From: Cinnamomum chago
Taxonomy: Eukaryota; Streptophyta; Magnoliopsida; Laurales; Lauraceae
Reading direction: 5' to 3'
Assembly (NCBI GenBank): GCA_038049695.1
Contig: CP142453.1
Coordinates: 2,001,501 to 2,065,500 of the forward strand
Length of the DNA: 64,000 nt
Shown here: positions 1-12,200 of the stretch, piece by piece
Numbering within the stretch: the stretch's first letter is position 1
Layout: the number at the start of each line of letters is the position of its first letter
Notes under the pieces: model-generated
What the model was told of the DNA's origin: nothing
The model's database searches: none
Seen by the model: the letters and a program-made list of their open reading frames with translations, nothing else
Position numbers and translations under genes: made by a program

Positions 1-337
1 GCGATATAAGGCATGATATTTGCACTAATAATTGAGTCTTCATCTAAGAACCTCTCTCTTTCTCCATGGAAAATGACACATTAAAAGTAGGAAATGACAA
101 TTGAAAAGGGGGTATTTGCATAAAACATGGACATCGGAGTCAGCCTCCTCTACCACATCATGGTTGCAGCCTTGCAGAGAGAACTTTATAGGCCAGGTAC
201 ACTGATCTGAGAGCTACACAGGGAAAGGGGAAAGGTGGGAAGTAGAGGAGATTTTATGGATAGGAGGTGGGGGAGTTTCCTTCCAATCTGACAAACACAC
301 CAATAGGAAGTGCTAATTTACAATAGTGGATTTTGAT

Positions 338-455
338 AGGATGCATTGATGGATTACATCAATCCCATATATTCAATAGGATGCATTGATGCACTGCACC
401 AAACCCATATATTCAATAGGATGAATTGATGCATTGCACCAATCCCATATATTTA
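338..455. repeat. Tandem repeat, 40-bp unit, about three copies
   Basis: The core AGGATGCATTGATG recurs at 338, 378 and 418 (the last with one change). Each copy is followed by a similar stretch ending in CCCATATATT. The unit is exactly 40 bp. No coding function is apparent. Confidence 0.8.
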
Positions 456-1649
456 AATCAGCCACTAAACACTTCAGGGGGGCGGGCGGGGTTGGGGAGG
501 GGGGCGCTAACAAATCAAGCTGCTTGGAAAATTATGAAACAACTCAAGCTACACAATCATCTGAAGATGGAATCTCAGTTTCCTTTTAGATTATTTTATC
601 ATTTGGATGTGTTTGAACTACCCATTTAGCAGCGGAATTGTACACTGCTGATCCAAGAGGTCCTCATTGTCATCTGAGATTGAAGCATGGTACTTTCCTT
701 CTACATATAAGAACAATTTTCAAATATTTAGATGGATTGCATGCATGTCAGAACTAGCATCGACAAGGTCATTCAGTTGGGGACCATTTGCAGTAGTAAG
801 TTAAAAAACTTAGGGGGATATTTTTATTCATTGACCAATAAAACCCTTATTATTATGATATTTTGTATGGGTCTCAATGGAACTGATAGTGACAAAATGC
901 AAAGAAGCTCCTCAGACAATCAGATTGAAATGGACCATTTTTGCTTGATAGTAACATGGAATATTTTCACATATTGCTAGGCCTCACCAATCTTTATTAA
1001 TTGTTGTTGATCACAAGCCATGATATATATCTCGGGTTGCAGGCAGCTGTCCACTGGGGTTGTCAAATTTATGATCGTTACCACACGAAAAATGTTGAAT
1101 ATAAACTTTTTTACTTTAACAATTCGATTAGATTGTTTGTAGATTCTAAACAGAGGGGAGCGTCAATTTAGATCAAGTACTAGCTAGAGGTGGAGAGAGA
1201 TCAATAATTAATGTCTACCAAAGATTAGAGTCATGTGCAAGACACCCATCACAATCCAAGGGCTAAGATGGAACCCAGATGAAGAAGAAGGAGATGGATG
1301 GATTGGATCGATCTAATGGAAAGATAGAGAAAAGAAGAATTTCTTCATGTGAATGGAACAGCCAGACATAAACTGTCCAGGCTTTTACTAATTATATAGG
1401 CGTTGAAGATTCAAAAACTCAATCCGAGATGAATGAATAGCATCCATAAATGAATCATGTAGATTGATTTTGGCAATTATTTAAAGTATGCTAAAGGGAG
1501 AAAAAGAAGTATGATAGAATCGAAAGAAGAAAGCTGGGAGAAATTAGGAATGCTGGAATTCCGGATCAATCAGAATGAGGTCCACTCGGGCGCCCATGAT
1601 TTCGCTTGAGCTGATGTAGTCAGAAAAACCCAGATGCCTTATAGAGCTT

Positions 1650-2110
1650 GCTAATCTAAAGTTACACCTCATGTCTCAAAGTTCTGAGTTAGAGATCAAG
1701 TTGAGAGAATTCCTCTCTAAAGTTATTGGATGAGTTGTGCTGCTGAGATCATCTAGAGAGTTAGTTTTTTCTGCATCATTTGTAGAAAATTATCTTCTTG
1801 CGTAGAATATTTAAGGAGTCAAGCGCGGGATTGAGTATTTTGCAATCAACGGTGTGAAAGTCGTTGAAACGTGAAGCAACACAAGAAGTAATCACAATCC
1901 TTAGATATGACATATCTGGAAAGGAATCATTGAGTTCTTATAATTGCGAGATTCATAGTGCTTGATTATTGATCAAGTTTAGATTCGTGGTTTTTCACCC
2001 GATTAGAGTGTTTCATGTTATATCTGGTGTCCTTGTGGTGTGTGCATGTAATTTTATTTTCACTGCATAATTTATTATTTTTATACACTATTGAACTGTT
2101 TTGTTGAGTT
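1650..2110 (+). mobile_element. Possible decayed LTR end (Copia-like), low confidence
   Basis: The stretch has the style of a plant Copia LTR 3' part: a transcribed-looking AT-rich sequence with a GGTTTTTCACC-like block, a GGTGTCCTTGTGGTGTG block, then a T-rich tail (about 1990-2090). No partner LTR, primer-binding site, polypurine tract or gag-pol frame was found nearby. If it is an LTR, it is solo or truncated. The call rests on general resemblance only. Confidence 0.25.
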
Positions 2111-2647
2111 GACCAATAAAGATCTTGTACCCAAACTTTCACATCTCAAATTGAACATGCTAAAAACCAGGACCATGCTCTAGATTGTAGTTTGCCTAAA
2201 TTTCACTACACTTGGAGTGGGACTCCTTGCCTATTTGGTCATGTGATTTTACAGGAGGTTTGAGTAAAGATCTTTTCTCCTCCCATTTTTTAACGTGCGC
2301 CCCCTATAATATTTGTTTACAATCACAAGAACCCCTTTCAATGTGGCTATTTATATAGTGACTTTTACCAGAACCTCTTCTTTGTTTTTTTAGCTTTCCC
2401 ACTTGACCAAACAGGGATCCCCTGTTTGGACCAAACAGGGGATCGGCCTCAAGCTGTCCATTGGATCCCACCTTGTTTAATTTTATGTGTCTTTCTCTTT
2501 ATGAGTCCATTGTGGTTGTATCGTTGCTTGCACACTGAGCCAACCACTTACTTAAAAGCCAAGTATTTCTTTGTGGGTGGGCTTTATCATGCATTTATAC
2601 CTCTCATCATTGAGTAGGTCCATCTTGCTTGGTTCTTGCCATGGTTA

Positions 2648-3600
2648 AAATACAAAGGGCTTACTCCAATCATTAGAACTCCATGTTTTCTCTATGGTAG
2701 CCCCACAATGTATATTATCCTTATCTCAGATGAACCCACGATGATCACATCATTTCTTGAGTCCCACCATAACGAAAACAATCTTGATTTTTCATCAGTG
2801 TGGCTGCAATATGCAAACATAATTTCTCTTGTACATTCAATGCAATAATGATTTTCACATGTAAAGTTGCCTTTTATCTTCAAATAAGGTGCAAGTACCA
2901 ATACAAACTATAAATGTTCCTGTTCCATCCAAAAATAAAAGAATCTAGACTATTTTCCTTCTATGTGATGTGCCAACTAAAAACAGAAGAAAAATGAGAT
3001 TTTTAGATATTTTGGTCTTTTATCAAAGTTTTTACTTTATTACTCTCTCATAGTTTCATAAATTGTGACCTATAAATTTAATTTCATGTTGGTTGATACA
3101 GTTTTGTATATTTCATATGTTCTTATAAGTATTGCAATACTTGTTCTACCTTCATCCAATATTTTCTTTGTTACTAATATATTAATTAATAACCTAGTTA
3201 ATCAAACCCGCCCGATTTTTCCTAAGATTGTTTAGAGTGGATTAACACCTTTTGTCATTGATTATTGATATCTTAGAAGGGGCTAATCCAATCATTAAAG
3301 CTTATCATATTTTATTTTTTTTATAGTGAGATTGCCCCACTATTTATCCTATTATCAGGTAAACCCACTATGATTATATCATTTTGTGAGCCCCATCATA
3401 AACAATCTTGATTTTTCATTGGTGTGGGTCCCATCCAAAATACTTCACAAGTCCATTCAATGCCATAATGATTATCACATCTATCCAAAATATGTATAAG
3501 AAAAAAAGGGCAAACAAGGTTTAGGAAAGAAAGACAGTTGACTTTTATCTTCAAATAAGGTGCACCCATACAAACTATAATTTTTCCTGTCCTCTTGAAA
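2648..3600. repeat. Imperfect direct duplication of about 290 bp, two copies 630 bp apart
   Basis: Copy 1 (about 2648-2935) and copy 2 (about 3277-3600) share in the same order blocks such as CAATCTTGATTTTTCAT, CATTCAATGC-ATAATGATT and TTTTATCTTCAAATAAGGTGCA, then ACAAACTATAA. The copies are diverged by substitutions and small indels, which suggests an old duplication or two insertions of the same repeat family. Copy 2 lies just downstream of the 3' end of the NHL gene. Confidence 0.7.
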
Positions 3601-3748
3601 GAAAGAAAGTAAAAAAATCAAAGACCACCATTTGCCCAACTTTAAGAAAATAAAAAGTAAAACCAAGAAAAATGAAAAAAAAAATAAAAATAGAAGATTA
3701 CCTGCCATCCATACAATACCATTACCACCACCTTCCATCTTCGTGGCC

Positions 3749-4504
3749 CTAGATCTTACCATGACACTCTTGTGACGTCACACGACTCCCCTTCCCAAGC
3801 GTATTGACCGTCAGATCACACCCAACCACCATCTTCCTACTCCTGATCCACGTCCCACCCATCTTCACCCCGACCGGAATAGTCAAAGTCAAAGTCAACG
3901 AAACACTTCCCTTTGACCCTTTCTTACTCTCAAAGCTCCTTTTAATCTCACGTGGCAACTCAACATTCAAACCCTTTAGAACCAACCGAAAAGCTGTCGT
4001 ATCTCCATTGGGTTGAAAGAAGCTCGGTGTCTTCCCATCTGCAATCTCCAGTCCCTTATACTCGATACTTGCAGACCCACCACTCTGATACCTCAAACCC
4101 ATCCTCGAATTCTCATTATCAACTCTCAACGTGATATGATACTCGGGCTTGTGATATCGCGAGGGTGGAGTGTTCTTGGTTGAAAACTGGTTGATGCGGA
4201 AGGTGGGTGGGCTGGGCTTGGACAAAGTGAAGACGAGAGTTAGGATGATGGCGATGAGGACTGCGAGGCCGAAGAGGATGGCGAGGACCCATATGAGGCG
4301 AGGGTTAATGGAGCTCTTTTGCGGGGTTTGGGTGCGAAAGCGTTCGGCGAAGTTGGCGTTTTCTGGGGGAGGGACGCGGTAGATTTGATCTCTTGGGAAT
4401 TGGACAATGTAGTTTCCTGGTGGGGGTTTGAGGGTGAGAGGGGGTTCGGGTTCGGGTTCGGGTTCGGAATCGGTAGAGGGGTCGGATTGGACCCTCTCCG
4501 CCAT
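3749..4504 (-). CDS. NDR1/HIN1-like protein (LEA2 family), NHL13-like
   Basis: Single-exon gene for a 251-residue protein. An acidic Pro-Glu repeat (residues about 13-22) is followed by an NHL13-type segment, NYIVQFPRDQIYRVPPPENA (31-50). One transmembrane helix lies at about 70-95 (IWVLAILFGLAVLIAIILTL). The rest is a LEA2-type beta-sandwich domain. NHL proteins of this kind are plasma-membrane proteins with a short cytosolic N-terminus, some acting in defence against bacteria. I chose the ATG at 4504 because the family normally starts MAERV/MADRV-like. An in-frame ATG at 4738 would add 78 Ser/Leu/Pro residues encoded by CT microsatellites, which look like 5' leader. The LEA2 domain appears complete to the stop. 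The exact orthologue is inferred from memory of the family. Confidence 0.88.
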   Translation of the reverse strand: MAERVQSDPSTDSEPEPEPEPPLTLKPPPGNYIVQFPRDQIYRVPPPENANFAERFRTQTPQKSSINPRLIWVLAILFGLAVLIAIILTLVFTLSKPSPPTFRINQFSTKNTPPSRYHKPEYHITLRVDNENSRMGLRYQSGGSASIEYKGLEIADGKTPSFFQPNGDTTAFRLVLKGLNVELPREIKRSFESKKGSKGSVSLTLTLTIPVGVKMGGTWIRSRKMVVGCDLTVNTLGKGSRVTSQECHGKI

Positions 4505-4584
4505 GGAGAGATGGGGGAGGGGTGGAGAGAGAGAGAGAGAGAGGAGGAAGAAGGTAAGAAATGATGGTATGGAAGAGTGATGGT

Positions 4585-4615
<31 letters not shown>

Positions 4616-4740
4616 GAATGGGTAGGAGAAGTTGGTTTGTTTTTCTGGTTTTTTTGTGTGCAGAGGAGGAGAGGAGGGAGTGGGAGATTGGTAGAGAGAG
4701 AGAGAGAGAGAGGAGGTTGATGGACACAACACATGCACAC
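4505..4740 (-). promoter_or_regulatory. CT-rich 5' leader/proximal promoter of the NHL gene
   Basis: Read on the minus strand, this stretch is pyrimidine-rich with three separate (CT)n runs (plus-strand GA runs near 4525-4543, 4592-4614 and 4693-4712). CT-rich leaders are common in plant genes. No TATA box could be assigned with confidence. Confidence 0.4.
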
Positions 4741-5350
4741 GTAAAGATACCGGGTTTTTCTCGGTTTGTAGTTTGACCTTCTATTCTTGGAGTTTTACTT
4801 GGTCATGATGCGGGCACAATGACGGATCCAGGGGCTGACAATCGTCAATTGAAAATTTCAATCATTATTTTTATATGCTTTCTTCATTGTATATTTCAAT
4901 CATTAATGTCCTACTAAACTCTGATATTTCTAGAAATACACCCTTCAATATACACTAAAATATACAATAAAGGAGAACAAGAGAAGATTGATGACTGATC
5001 GTACTTATTAATACAAATAACAGTCTATAATGGAAAAAAAAAAAGTAGAAAGATTTAGTGAGCCTGAAATATAAAGTTGAAGTTAGGCTTGTCTAAAATG
5101 AGAAATTTCCAATGAATTGAAATAATCAAACCTTGGAATGGAAATTTTTATACGATGCACTTTTTCCACATAATTTTTTTAAATAAATGAATAGAGACTT
5201 TACACACTCTGTTTAACACAGACACTATTTCATATAATGTAACTAATCCATGAAATAACAAAAAAGATTGAAAAAAAAAAAAAAATAAGATCCCACCTAT
5301 GATTTAGTTAACAATTTTGAAAAATTACACACAAACTTAGGGCTTCACAC

Positions 5351-5353
<3 letters not shown>

Positions 5354-5384
<31 letters not shown>
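5354..5384. repeat. (GA)n microsatellite
   Basis: About 31 bp of uninterrupted GA dinucleotide in intergenic DNA. Confidence 0.95.
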
Positions 5385-5386
<2 letters not shown>

Positions 5387-5488
5387 AAATAGGAATGCTA
5401 GCAGAAGAGGTAGACTAATGTGCCCTATGCGGATGCCAATGCCAATGCAAGAGCTGGATATTGATTAGAGGATTTTCGACTTGGGGGC

Positions 5489-5490
<2 letters not shown>

Positions 5491-5534
<44 letters not shown>
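5491..5534. repeat. (GA)n microsatellite
   Basis: About 44 bp of GA dinucleotide repeats. Confidence 0.95.
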
Positions 5535-5537
<3 letters not shown>

Positions 5538-7704
5538 GATTGATTGCCAGGGATATTTTGGAGTTAGAGTGGGAGAGGGCTTCGATGAGTTATTAAATGG
5601 GGCTTGGCCAAATGGGCTATATGGCCCTTATGGGCTTTTCTCAGGTACGGTGGGGTTGAAGCCCCCAAGTCAACCCATATAGGTCCACCATTGTGTGGGT
5701 CTGTCTGTCTCATTGGTAGGTTTAGGAGTGTCTTCTAATAGGCAGGGATAGTTTGTGGCCTGAATATGCCGATTTGGAACAGATCATGGACATGATGATC
5801 GATCTCTTGCTTGATTTCTTTTTCAATTGTTTATGTTTATGTATATCGATGGATAATGGTAAGAACATGAAAAAAGTGACCAATTTTGGTATGTTTGTGA
5901 ACGGTTTTGACTGGTATATGGAAAGGGTGGTTTGGTTCCACATGTGCATAGACCTATAAAGCAAATATATCACAAAACGTAGGTCAAGGTTAGGCTTGTC
6001 ACATGAACACACGCTGACTTAAATCCAGATCATAGTTAGAAATTCAGATGGATATCTAAATTTTCTTATTATTTGAAGGTTCTGATTGGTATAAGTTTGG
6101 TTTGGAGTGTATTTTAGGTTCTTATTTATAAACGGGCCAAATATAGAACCCAATTTTGGTTTTGATTAATAAATGGGTCATGTTTGAGATCAATACAAGT
6201 TTTTCCTTATGGAGTCGAGACTCGGCCAGTTTGCACGTACCTTTGTCATATTTTAGATATCTACTTGATGGCTCTGTCCATGGGAATACAGAAACTTCAC
6301 GTATTCTTTCCTCCATTGTTGTGCTAAGGTTGGAGGCCGATCACCCTATTTGTTGCCTAGCTAGTTAGGGAGATCATGATGTACTTTTGAGTGTTTCAAT
6401 TAATAAATAATAATAAAAAAGAAAGAAATGAAAAGAAAAAGGGAGTATACGAGTCTTTAATATTGCAAATAACTCCGATTGGACATTCTTATATTTTTTT
6501 TGTTGGGATCCAAGAGAGTGCCCACAAACATACCGGAAGGTAGCACACTCAAATGGGAAGGTGGCCTGCACAAGCAAGAAAAAAGCCTATACAGATGGAA
6601 ATGGAGCCTGTACAAGTAGGAAGATGTGAAGTAGCCCACTCGGGGAATGAGCCGTTTTTTGGGCATTTTTATATTTGATCTTACATGTAATTGACTTAAT
6701 ACACCATTCTAATTTGAATGATATTTCTATTTTAAATAAAAAAAAGTAAAAGTCAGAAACGATTTTGGAAACGGATCCTGATCTTTTATCAAAATTGGAT
6801 ATGTAACTAGCGAATAAGTTCTAAATCAAAATCGAGATCGTTAGTTAGAAAACACTACTGCTACGTTCAGTATAATTTCAATTTGGTACTGACAAGCTTG
6901 CATCCCTAATTTTATTAATATTCTGGATCATATATGCTTGGATCTGAATATTTTTTGGATAAAAAAATCGGTTCCATAAACAATTTATTTGCTATAGATG
7001 ACTTTGAATACTTGATAATTAGATACCGATCCACAACCCTAATCTAGAGAGTATTTCAGCCCAACTCTATAACTATATGGACTCAAAACCGAATCTGGAT
7101 ATTTGTGGGTCCAAAAACTATAAAGACCCAAGTTAATGTCAAATAAATTTTATATAAGCAGTCATATTGTACTTAGTAGGTTTAATCTTGATTAATGGCT
7201 ACAAATTGCCACCCTAATTGTTCTTGGATGAGTTAGGCCTCATCTAACACATTTGTTAGGTTGATTCTAACTTCCTATATAAGTACAAATAATGATATTT
7301 TGACTGGTAATTTTATATGCACTTAGGAGGTTGAGATTGTGTAACAAATTAATAAAAAATGGCCTGCGCATACAGGGTACATTTCTATTTGATAAAACTT
7401 TCATTATGAAGGTGGAATCCACAGTTCAAAAGTCAAGACTCTCATCAATCTCATCCTTTTGAAAGAACTGAAACCTCCTATAGAATCATCTGAGTGACAC
7501 AAAACCTCCTAATTAAGTATCTTTTTATATGCCTTCAATCAATTCCTTCAATCTATTGGTATGATTAGATAACGGACACAACATAGAAGAGTTGAGATCA
7601 AACTTCAAAATTTAGATGAAGATAAAATAAGTAGAAGAATTGAAAATATATAGAATAGAATTCCGGTTTCGAAGTAAAACTTTGCCTCTAGTAGGACCCA
7701 CTTA

Positions 7705-7832
7705 GATGTATGCTTGGCCAAGTGGTCAGGACCACCATTTCTTTCTCTTCCGGAGTTAGAAGTCCTGGTTTCAATCCTCAGTTCCTACCTCTTTCAGGAA
7801 CCAAATGTTGAGTTCACTAGTGTTACCTGTGC
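7705..7832 (+). mobile_element. tRNA-like SINE candidate
   Basis: TTGGCCAAGTGG (about 7714-7725) resembles a pol III A box of a tRNA. GGTTTCAATCC (7768-7778) resembles a B box, about 45 bp further on, a spacing that fits a class II (Leu/Ser-type) tRNA ancestor. It is not a functional tRNA, because the acceptor and anticodon arms do not pair. The 3' limit is unclear because the large palindromic element begins at about 7833. No target duplication was identified. Confidence 0.45.
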
Positions 7833-8413
7833 CTGTTTGGGGGTTTTACTAATATAGTTGAGTAGAGTAAATGTTATTTTGAAGAAATAATAAAATATAA
7901 GTAGGTCATAATAGTATTTTATTTTTAGTTGTTTGTAATGAAATCTTTTTTACTTTTTTTTTTATTGAAAAGTGAAGTTTTTTTGTCTTTTAGTGGAGAA
8001 ATGATGATACTTTTTTTACTTTATTCTGAAAAATATGGTGAGAAATTTGAATTAAAGTATTTTTGTGGTTTTTTTTTTATAGAAATGGGGGTTTTACCTT
8101 ACTTAACTCTAACCCGTTTGGCACTTTACTAATACAATCAAAGTTAAGTAAAGCTTCTATTTTCTAGACAAGATGTCACATCAAATACACTTTATTCAAA
8201 ACTCCATTCATCTTTTTCATACAAAAAGTCAAAAAGCAAACTATTTTTATCCACTAAAATGCAAAAGAACTCCACTTTTCCATATAAAAAGTTAAAAAAA
8301 TTGCATAACAAACAACTAAAAATAAATACAATCATAACCCACTTATATTTTATTCTTTCTTCAAAATCAACTTTACTTGACTTGACTATATTAGTAGAGT
8401 TACCAAACTAGCC
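7833..8413. mobile_element. Long palindromic (foldback) element, about 580 bp
   Basis: The left arm (about 7833-7975) matches the reverse complement of the right arm (about 8250-8413) in long blocks. Examples are ACTAATATAGTT on the left with GACTATATTAGT on the right, AATAAAATATAAGT with ACTTATATTTTATT, and ATTTTTAGTTGTTTG with CAAACAACTAAAAAT. It contains no transposase, so it is a non-autonomous foldback MITE. The outermost ends are uncertain; a further TTTGGCA-like motif near 8118 hints at a nested or rearranged copy. An apparent frame at 7929-8132 is only poly-T-rich arm sequence. Confidence 0.7.
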
Positions 8414-8632
8414 ATAAGGGTAGAGTTGTCAAACAAGCCCTAAAAGTCACAAGGATTTTACCCGGCTTTTCTCTCAACCCGGAGGGATTAGCACAGCCCA
8501 AAGGATTGGGACCTTCTCTTAACAAAATAAATAAATAATAATAATAATAAATAAAATGATATTACGATAGAAATGTCTCATTGTAAATAGGATATTGAAT
8601 AAAAATCATCCCAATAAGATCATCACAACTTA

Positions 8633-9008
8633 GGGCCTGTTCTTATAAAAGAATTCCTGACAGGAATTCAGAGTGTCTTGGAATTTAGAATTCCTATTAG
8701 GAATTCTGCGTTTCTTTACCAGAATTCACTGGCATTTGAAATTCTAGGTATTTGAAATCCCTAAAAAGGTAGGATTTGAAAAACCAGTTTTGCAGCCAAG
8801 ATTTGGAAAACCAGTTTGATGGCAGTGGAATTCTGACCCTTTAGCAACAACTTGGACCCTGTCATTTGAACTTCCAGGAATTCAGACCTTTGAATGAAAT
8901 ATGGAATTCAGGATTCTAGAATTCAGAAGTATTTCAAATGCCAGCATTTGAAATTTCCAGGCAAGCACCAGACATGAATTCTATGAATTCTGGTAAAGAA
9001 ACGGGCCC
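8633..9008. mobile_element. PIF/Harbinger (Tourist-like) MITE, 376 bp
   Basis: The left end GGGCCTGTTCTTATAAAAG and the right end TTTACC-type/AAACGGGCCC are inverted. The 3-bp flank TTA occurs on both sides (8630-8632 and 9009-9011), as expected for PIF/Harbinger insertion. The interior is rich in repeated GGAATTC/GAATTCC and CATTTGAAATT motifs and encodes nothing. It lies about 250 bp upstream of the zinc-ribbon gene, so it could be part of that promoter. Confidence 0.75.
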
Positions 9009-9259
9009 TTAGACTCCTGTGTGACCCACTTGTTGCACAAAGGCACCCTGATTCCTATTTGGTCTGAGCCATGCTAACATGTATTGTGGGTCTAGTATGT
9101 TTTCCCTGCTTTTCCTGCATCTTGGAAATTGTTGCAAGTTTCCATGAAAAGAAAGCGAAAACTTTGAAAGTAAACCTGGGAAAGACAGCAGAAGTGGGAT
9201 TTTGATATGGTGACTTTCTCTCGCTCTCTCTGAAACCCTAGAAGGAGCTCAAAAAGGCC

Positions 9260-12200
9260 ATGAGCTTGTCATTGTTACAGGGCTACTCTTCTGCAGAAGA
9301 AGAAGCAGAAAAAGAGCGATTCTCAGATGAGGATTTCAGCGAAGATGACGATGAAATCGCTGCAAATCGCTCCGAATCAGAAAACCCCTTTTCCCATCTT
9401 CCAAAATCATCTTCAAATTCGTTGCTTCCTTCCGCTCTCGACGTCTTCTCTGAAGTAATTACCATCTTTGCCATAATTCTCCAAAAGCCCCTAATTTCTT
9501 CCATCAAATCTCATCTAATCTTTTTCATCTTCTCTTCCGATCTCGGAGATTGCAGGGCCACCGGAATTTCTCAATAACGCCATCGTCGAGCAGGCTTCTC
9601 CTGCTGATATGGACCGAAGAGGGAGGCATGGAGGTCGGAAGGGGCGCAGAGATGCCAAGGATCTTCCTGCTGGTAATGACATCGACCATTCATGAAAAAA
9701 GTTTCGTCTTTTGACTTAATTCTGTCTTAAAGCTCAAATCTTTGTGCAATCCCTAGAAGTTTCATGGAAGATGATACGTCTTTGAAGCTTATGTTAGTTA
9801 TTCATGGTTTTTTAGAATTCTAGGGCGTGTTTGGATGTACCCAGATTGCAAATTGGTGTACTGCTTTTTTTTCCGTGCTTACAGAGCGGTAAAAAAAAAA
9901 AAGAGAGAGTAGAACTTGCATCAGCTGGGATTTGTATGGGCAATCAGTTTTGGCTTTGATTTGAGTGGGAAAAGGAAGAAAAACAGAACACTTAACTACA
10001 TATTGGGCTTTTTTTTTTAAAGTGCTTACTATCTTGTTGCACATGTAAATGCATTGTTTATCTGATTAAATATAGGCAGTATTATTTGATTCAGCTTTTG
10101 TGAACAATGAGAGATTTCGTCAGAACATAATAAAATATAAAAAATTCCTTGGTAGTTTCAGCATTGTCATGAAGATAATAGTCATTTGAAGTACATAAGT
10201 TCTGCCCCCCTTGCCAATATCCATTCCTTTACTGTTACTCTCACTCATTTCTTTAGAACTTTGACAGCAAGTTTTGTGTTTCCATTCCCTTTTTTAATGC
10301 ATTTGTTCCAATGTTCCTAACCAGCTGAGCAACAAATTGGGACATGTGTGAGTGTAATTCCTCGGATATTAGAAATTACGTGTCTCGTGAATGCAGTTTT
10401 TGAATCTCTATCTTGGCAAGATTACATGTTTGCTTGTATCAATGGATCTATTTCAAGTCTGACTCAACTCTCAAAAGTTGCATGATTGTTACTTGGCTCT
10501 TGAATTCCATTCTTCCAAAATAGATTTAGGTTTCATGTTTTTGGACTTGCCAATAGACATCCAGGATTCATGTGAAATCGGTGTATATTCAGAGAGCCAG
10601 TTCTTATTTTAACTGAGTAATTTTTAGTCATTATTGTGTAAACAGCATGAGTGTGTCATACTTCTATCCATAGTTGAAGTTCTCTGAGAGGGTGTCATCT
10701 TTATCCTAAAGTATTTGTGCATGCTGTGCAAAAATATTGACAACTCAAATCATCCGGTTGTAGAAGGGTTATTACTTTGAATTCCTAGTGGGACTCATTG
10801 CTGTATGAATTTATCCGACTACAAGTTTAGGACGCACATGACCCTTCCCTCTATTAGGAAGGTTATCCCCTTGAAAGGGTAACTTTGGTTACTGGAGTTA
10901 ACTCATTATGTATAACTTTACTGCTTATCCTTTCTGGGAACAGTTCTTTGTTTGGTTGGCAGTTTGTAATTGAACACTAATTCTGTTGCCAACATTTTCT
11001 TTACACTAATTCTTTTACCAACATTTTCTTTGTTCAACTTGTATTTTTGAAAGATATCTCAAACTTTATTTAAAATCCATAACAAGAGTAGGCAAAATCA
11101 ATCCCATGGAGACTAATGGACCCAACTATGAAGAAAAGAAAATAATCCACAACTCTCGAAGTACTCTTTACCAAGAGCATCTTCTCCCCATTCTACTCCC
11201 GCGGTACTTTCCGAATATCTCTTTTGATGCCAAAAGTGCCAGTGCATAGCACGGGGTTTTGCTAGTTCTTTCCAAATGCAAGTCGACAATGAATGTTTAA
11301 CTGACCTGTTGCTTGTAGAAAAAACATTTAAATGCAAAGATCTAAACAAATCCACAACAAAAGAAAAGGGAAAAGGACTTACAAGCAAGAGAAGAACATG
11401 TAGAGGGTGGAAGGGATCTTGATTTTATAGTCTTTCTGTGGGTTAAGAGAGCTAGACTCTTGATCAGTCTAACAACCATTGATATAAACAACTATAATGG
11501 CTTTATATGCTATGATAATGATGCATATGTTGATGTAGTGGCAAAAAAAATTCTTCTTGAGTCACACTCATGCCTCCAATATACAGCAGCAGATAATCAC
11601 CAATGCTCGTGAGGGGAGGCCAAGAGTGATGCTGTCAAATGTAGAAAAATATAAGTGAATTCATGCAGTACGGATGATAGATTCTAGCTTGGGGCCAGGG
11701 AATGTTCGTAGCATGTATCAATTTACTGCATTGGCCTTTTGGATTCATATTCAATCTTGTCATTGCAAGAAATAATTTGGAACTATGTTTCTCTCAGGTG
11801 TAGTTGTAGAGGCCAAAGCTCATTTAGTTGGAATTCGTGATCGAGTACGAAGTGATGTAGAGGGGAGCCACCCTTCATCATCAGTGGTGCCTTCTCAAAA
11901 AGGATCAACTGCTGGAACACTGGAAGAAGGCAAACGTGTGGCTTCTGCAGCTAATCCAGAAGCTAAAGATGCCGCGGAGCTGCTGAGGTACTCATTTTTT
12001 TTAATGTATCAGAGCAAGTGAACAGGCAATTATATTGTTGTTTATTTGTCTTGATTATCACTTCTCTCTTCATAAGGAACTTTTTTTTCATTTGACAAAA
12101 AAATTTCTATTTTAGGATGTGCCTACAATGTGGGGTGCCAAAGACCTATTCCAGTGCACGGGGTATGGTCTGCCCAATATGTGGTGATCGTCCTCCCCCA

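Larger units (their letters stand above)
1..2640. other. Intergenic region, no gene seen
   Basis: AT-rich DNA without a convincing coding exon; open frames here are short and lack recognisable domains. It holds a 40-bp tandem repeat (338-455), a possible decayed LTR end (about 1650-2110) and a short inverted repeat near 2405-2446, in which the motif CCAAACAGGG is followed by its near-complement and then repeated again. Confidence 0.6.
4741..7700. other. Intergenic region with GA microsatellites, no gene seen
   Basis: AT-rich sequence with two long GA tracts (5354-5384 and 5491-5534) and poly-A runs. Open frames at 5722-6012, 6122-6316 and 6374-6666 are short, overlap on opposite strands and show no domain. 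Nothing supports a gene. Confidence 0.6.

Noticed and set aside
4240-4740. Overlapping Ser/Leu/Pro-rich frames on the minus strand beside the NHL gene
   Set aside because: They arise from CT microsatellites in the leader and from shifted phases of the real gene.
9555-9672. Exon 2 of the zinc-ribbon gene starting after the CAG at 9553-9555
   Set aside because: It breaks the frame from exon 1; the acceptor 7 bp upstream restores family-like sequence.
11113-11388. 91-residue reverse frame inside the zinc-ribbon intron 2
   Set aside because: No recognisable domain or supporting splice sites; may be repeat-derived.
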